Assembly: GCA_000752995.2 (NCBI GenBank)
Contig: LM994633.1
Location: forward strand, 1 to 48,344
Direction of reading: 5' to 3'
Source of the DNA: Haemophilus massiliensis
GTDB taxonomy: Bacteria; Pseudomonadota; Gammaproteobacteria; Enterobacterales; Pasteurellaceae
Length of the DNA: 48,344 nucleotides
Part shown: piece after piece, positions 47,841-48,344 of the stretch
Position numbering within the stretch: position 1 is the stretch's first letter
How the letters are laid out: every line of letters starts with the position of its first letter
The notes under the pieces: model-generated
The model's input: only the letters and a program-made list of their open reading frames with translations
Told to the model about the DNA's origin: nothing
The model's database searches: none
Made by a program: the position numbers and the translations under genes

Positions 47841-47937
47841 CCCTATAGGGCGTTATTACTTCACATGCCTCTCAAGAGGCATAGGGAAAACGGACAACTA
47901 CATGATGACGCTATAGTTTACTCCTTGAGAGGGAGTA
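47841..47937. repeat. Cluster of short palindromes at the 3' end of the repeat-protein gene
   Basis: CCCTATAGGG (47841-47850) is a perfect palindrome. ATGCCTCT and AGAGGCAT (47865-47872, 47875-47882) form a tight hairpin. TACTCC and GGAGTA (47919-47924, 47932-47937) form a third. CCTCTCAAG at 47868 is inversely repeated near 47924-47932, allowing an alternative long-range stem. The third hairpin overlaps the last codons of the repeat protein. I recognise no named element. Confidence 0.5.
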
Positions 47938-48344
47938 TGGCCGCACTTTTATCCTTGACTTTGCTGTAAATTGCTTGCGAGATTTCTTCGTAAATCGGTT
48001 CATCAGCAGATTTTGATCTCGGTTTAGCTGCATTTTTATCACCGACTTGACTGTAAATCGCTTCGTCGGTGGATTTCGATCTCGGTTTAGCCGCATTTTT
48101 GTCACCGACCTGACTGTAAATCGCTTTGTCGGTGGATTTCGATCTTGGTTTAGCCGCATTTTTGTCACCGACCTGACTGTAAATCGCTTCGTCGGTAGAT
48201 TTTGATCTCGGTTTAGCCACATTTTTATCACCGACCTGGCTGTAAATCGCTTCGTCAGTGGATTTCGATCTCGGTTTAGCCACATTTTTGTCACCGACTT
48301 GACTGTAAATCGCTTCGTCAGTAGATTTCGATCTCGGTTTAGCT
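47918..48344 (-). CDS. C-terminal part of a tandem-repeat protein with EPIYA-like tyrosine motifs (truncated by the window edge)
   Basis: The frame is open to the window edge, so only the last 141 residues are seen; apparent starts inside the repeats are not real. It has 21-residue repeats of the form AKPRSKSTDEAIYSQVGDKN followed by A or V. Four read DEAIYSQV, one DKAIYSQV, and the last, degenerate unit reads DEPIYEEI followed by QAIYSKV; the end is AAILPLKE. Each unit is basic before an acidic-Tyr motif. This resembles EPIYA-type substrates of host Src kinases (CagA, Tir, Tarp, Bartonella Bep, H. ducreyi LspA), and YEEI is the classic Src SH2 ligand. The upstream domains and the secretion route are unknown. 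Confidence 0.75.
   Translation of the reverse strand, partial: AKPRSKSTDEAIYSQVGDKNVAKPRSKSTDEAIYSQVGDKNVAKPRSKSTDEAIYSQVGDKNAAKPRSKSTDKAIYSQVGDKNAAKPRSKSTDEAIYSQVGDKNAAKPRSKSADEPIYEEISQAIYSKVKDKSAAILPLKE
48018..48344 (-). repeat. 63-bp in-frame tandem repeat array
   Basis: Successive units begin CTCGGTTT (or CTTGGTTT) at 48018, 48081, 48144, 48207, 48270 and 48333, exactly 63 bases apart, and the array continues past the window. The unit is 21 codons, so copy-number change keeps the frame. Differences between units are mostly silent or conservative. There are no spacers, so it is not a CRISPR array. Confidence 0.95.

Noticed and set aside
47911..48294. A 127-residue frame in another phase of the same repeats (MWLNRDRNPLTKRF type).
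   Set aside because: Shadow frame: repeats stay open in several phases. The chosen phase has acidic-Tyr motifs, diverged coherently in its last unit, and continues to the window edge.
48018..48344. Possible CRISPR array, because of the regular 63-base repeats.
   Set aside because: Units are contiguous with no unique spacers, multiples of three, and translate to a coherent repeat protein.
1..48344. tRNA, rRNA, insertion sequence, prophage, toxin-antitoxin or restriction system.
   Set aside because: Looked for cloverleaf ends, transposase motifs, phage structural genes and paired small ORFs; nothing convincing was seen by eye. A tRNAscan or profile search would settle it.

Overview
The window is chromosomal DNA of a Pasteurellaceae bacterium. 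The clearest sign is the Haemophilus-type uptake signal sequence (core AAGTGCGGT), which by eye occurs more than thirty times, often as facing pairs that form terminator hairpins. Gene content agrees: def-fmt-rsmB-trkA-mscL, an HMW1C-type N-glycosyltransferase, a complete AI-2 (lsr) system, asnA/asnC and pnuC. Species cannot be fixed from the sequence alone; a Basfia/Mannheimia succiniciproducens, Actinobacillus succinogenes or Aggregatibacter relative is my guess. I found no rRNA, tRNA, CRISPR array, insertion sequence or prophage, and no gene-free stretch longer than about 300 bases.

Layout. 1-292 is a gene-free left end with a USS-pair hairpin. 293-4775 is the translation-maturation and K+ uptake run def-fmt-rsmB-trkA, followed by mscL, rraB, a periplasmic SIMPL protein and slyD. 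7461-11595 carries rimO, the N-glycosyltransferase gene, a low-molecular-weight tyrosine phosphatase and ydcH. 11728-20416 is the whole AI-2 uptake and processing system: lsrR-lsrK leftward, lsrACDBFG rightward, with a CRP-type promoter between them. 20527-22916 holds udp, asnC and asnA.

23000-26664 is an accessory segment: a LysR regulator, two divergently transcribed exported alpha/beta hydrolases and a small orphan ORF. Its intergenic spacers carry the other Pasteurellaceae uptake dialect (Actinobacillus pleuropneumoniae type, core CAAGCGGT with a TTTGCAAA tail), and a 15-bp inverted repeat flanks it. It is probably imported from a relative of the other uptake-specificity clade.

26686-32503 runs leftward: nupC-deoB-deoD (nucleoside uptake and phosphorolysis, with LacI/PurR-like operators), then a CLC antiporter and dusA. 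32740-35356 has a YczE-like membrane protein and two LPS-type glycosyltransferases. 35570-37561 is the rpsP-rimM-trmD-rplS operon. 37631-44618 holds pnuC, rapA, rluA, yihI, a DUF2489 gene and hemN.

44723-47741 is an iron-acquisition pair: a catecholate-type TonB receptor under a Fur-box-like site and a periplasmic siderophore-esterase-like hydrolase. The right edge cuts the C-terminus of a protein made of 21-residue tandem repeats, each with a tyrosine motif resembling EPIYA phosphorylation motifs of bacterial effectors (DEAIYSQV, and one DEPIYEEI). That truncated gene and the dialect-mismatched island are the two most interesting objects here.
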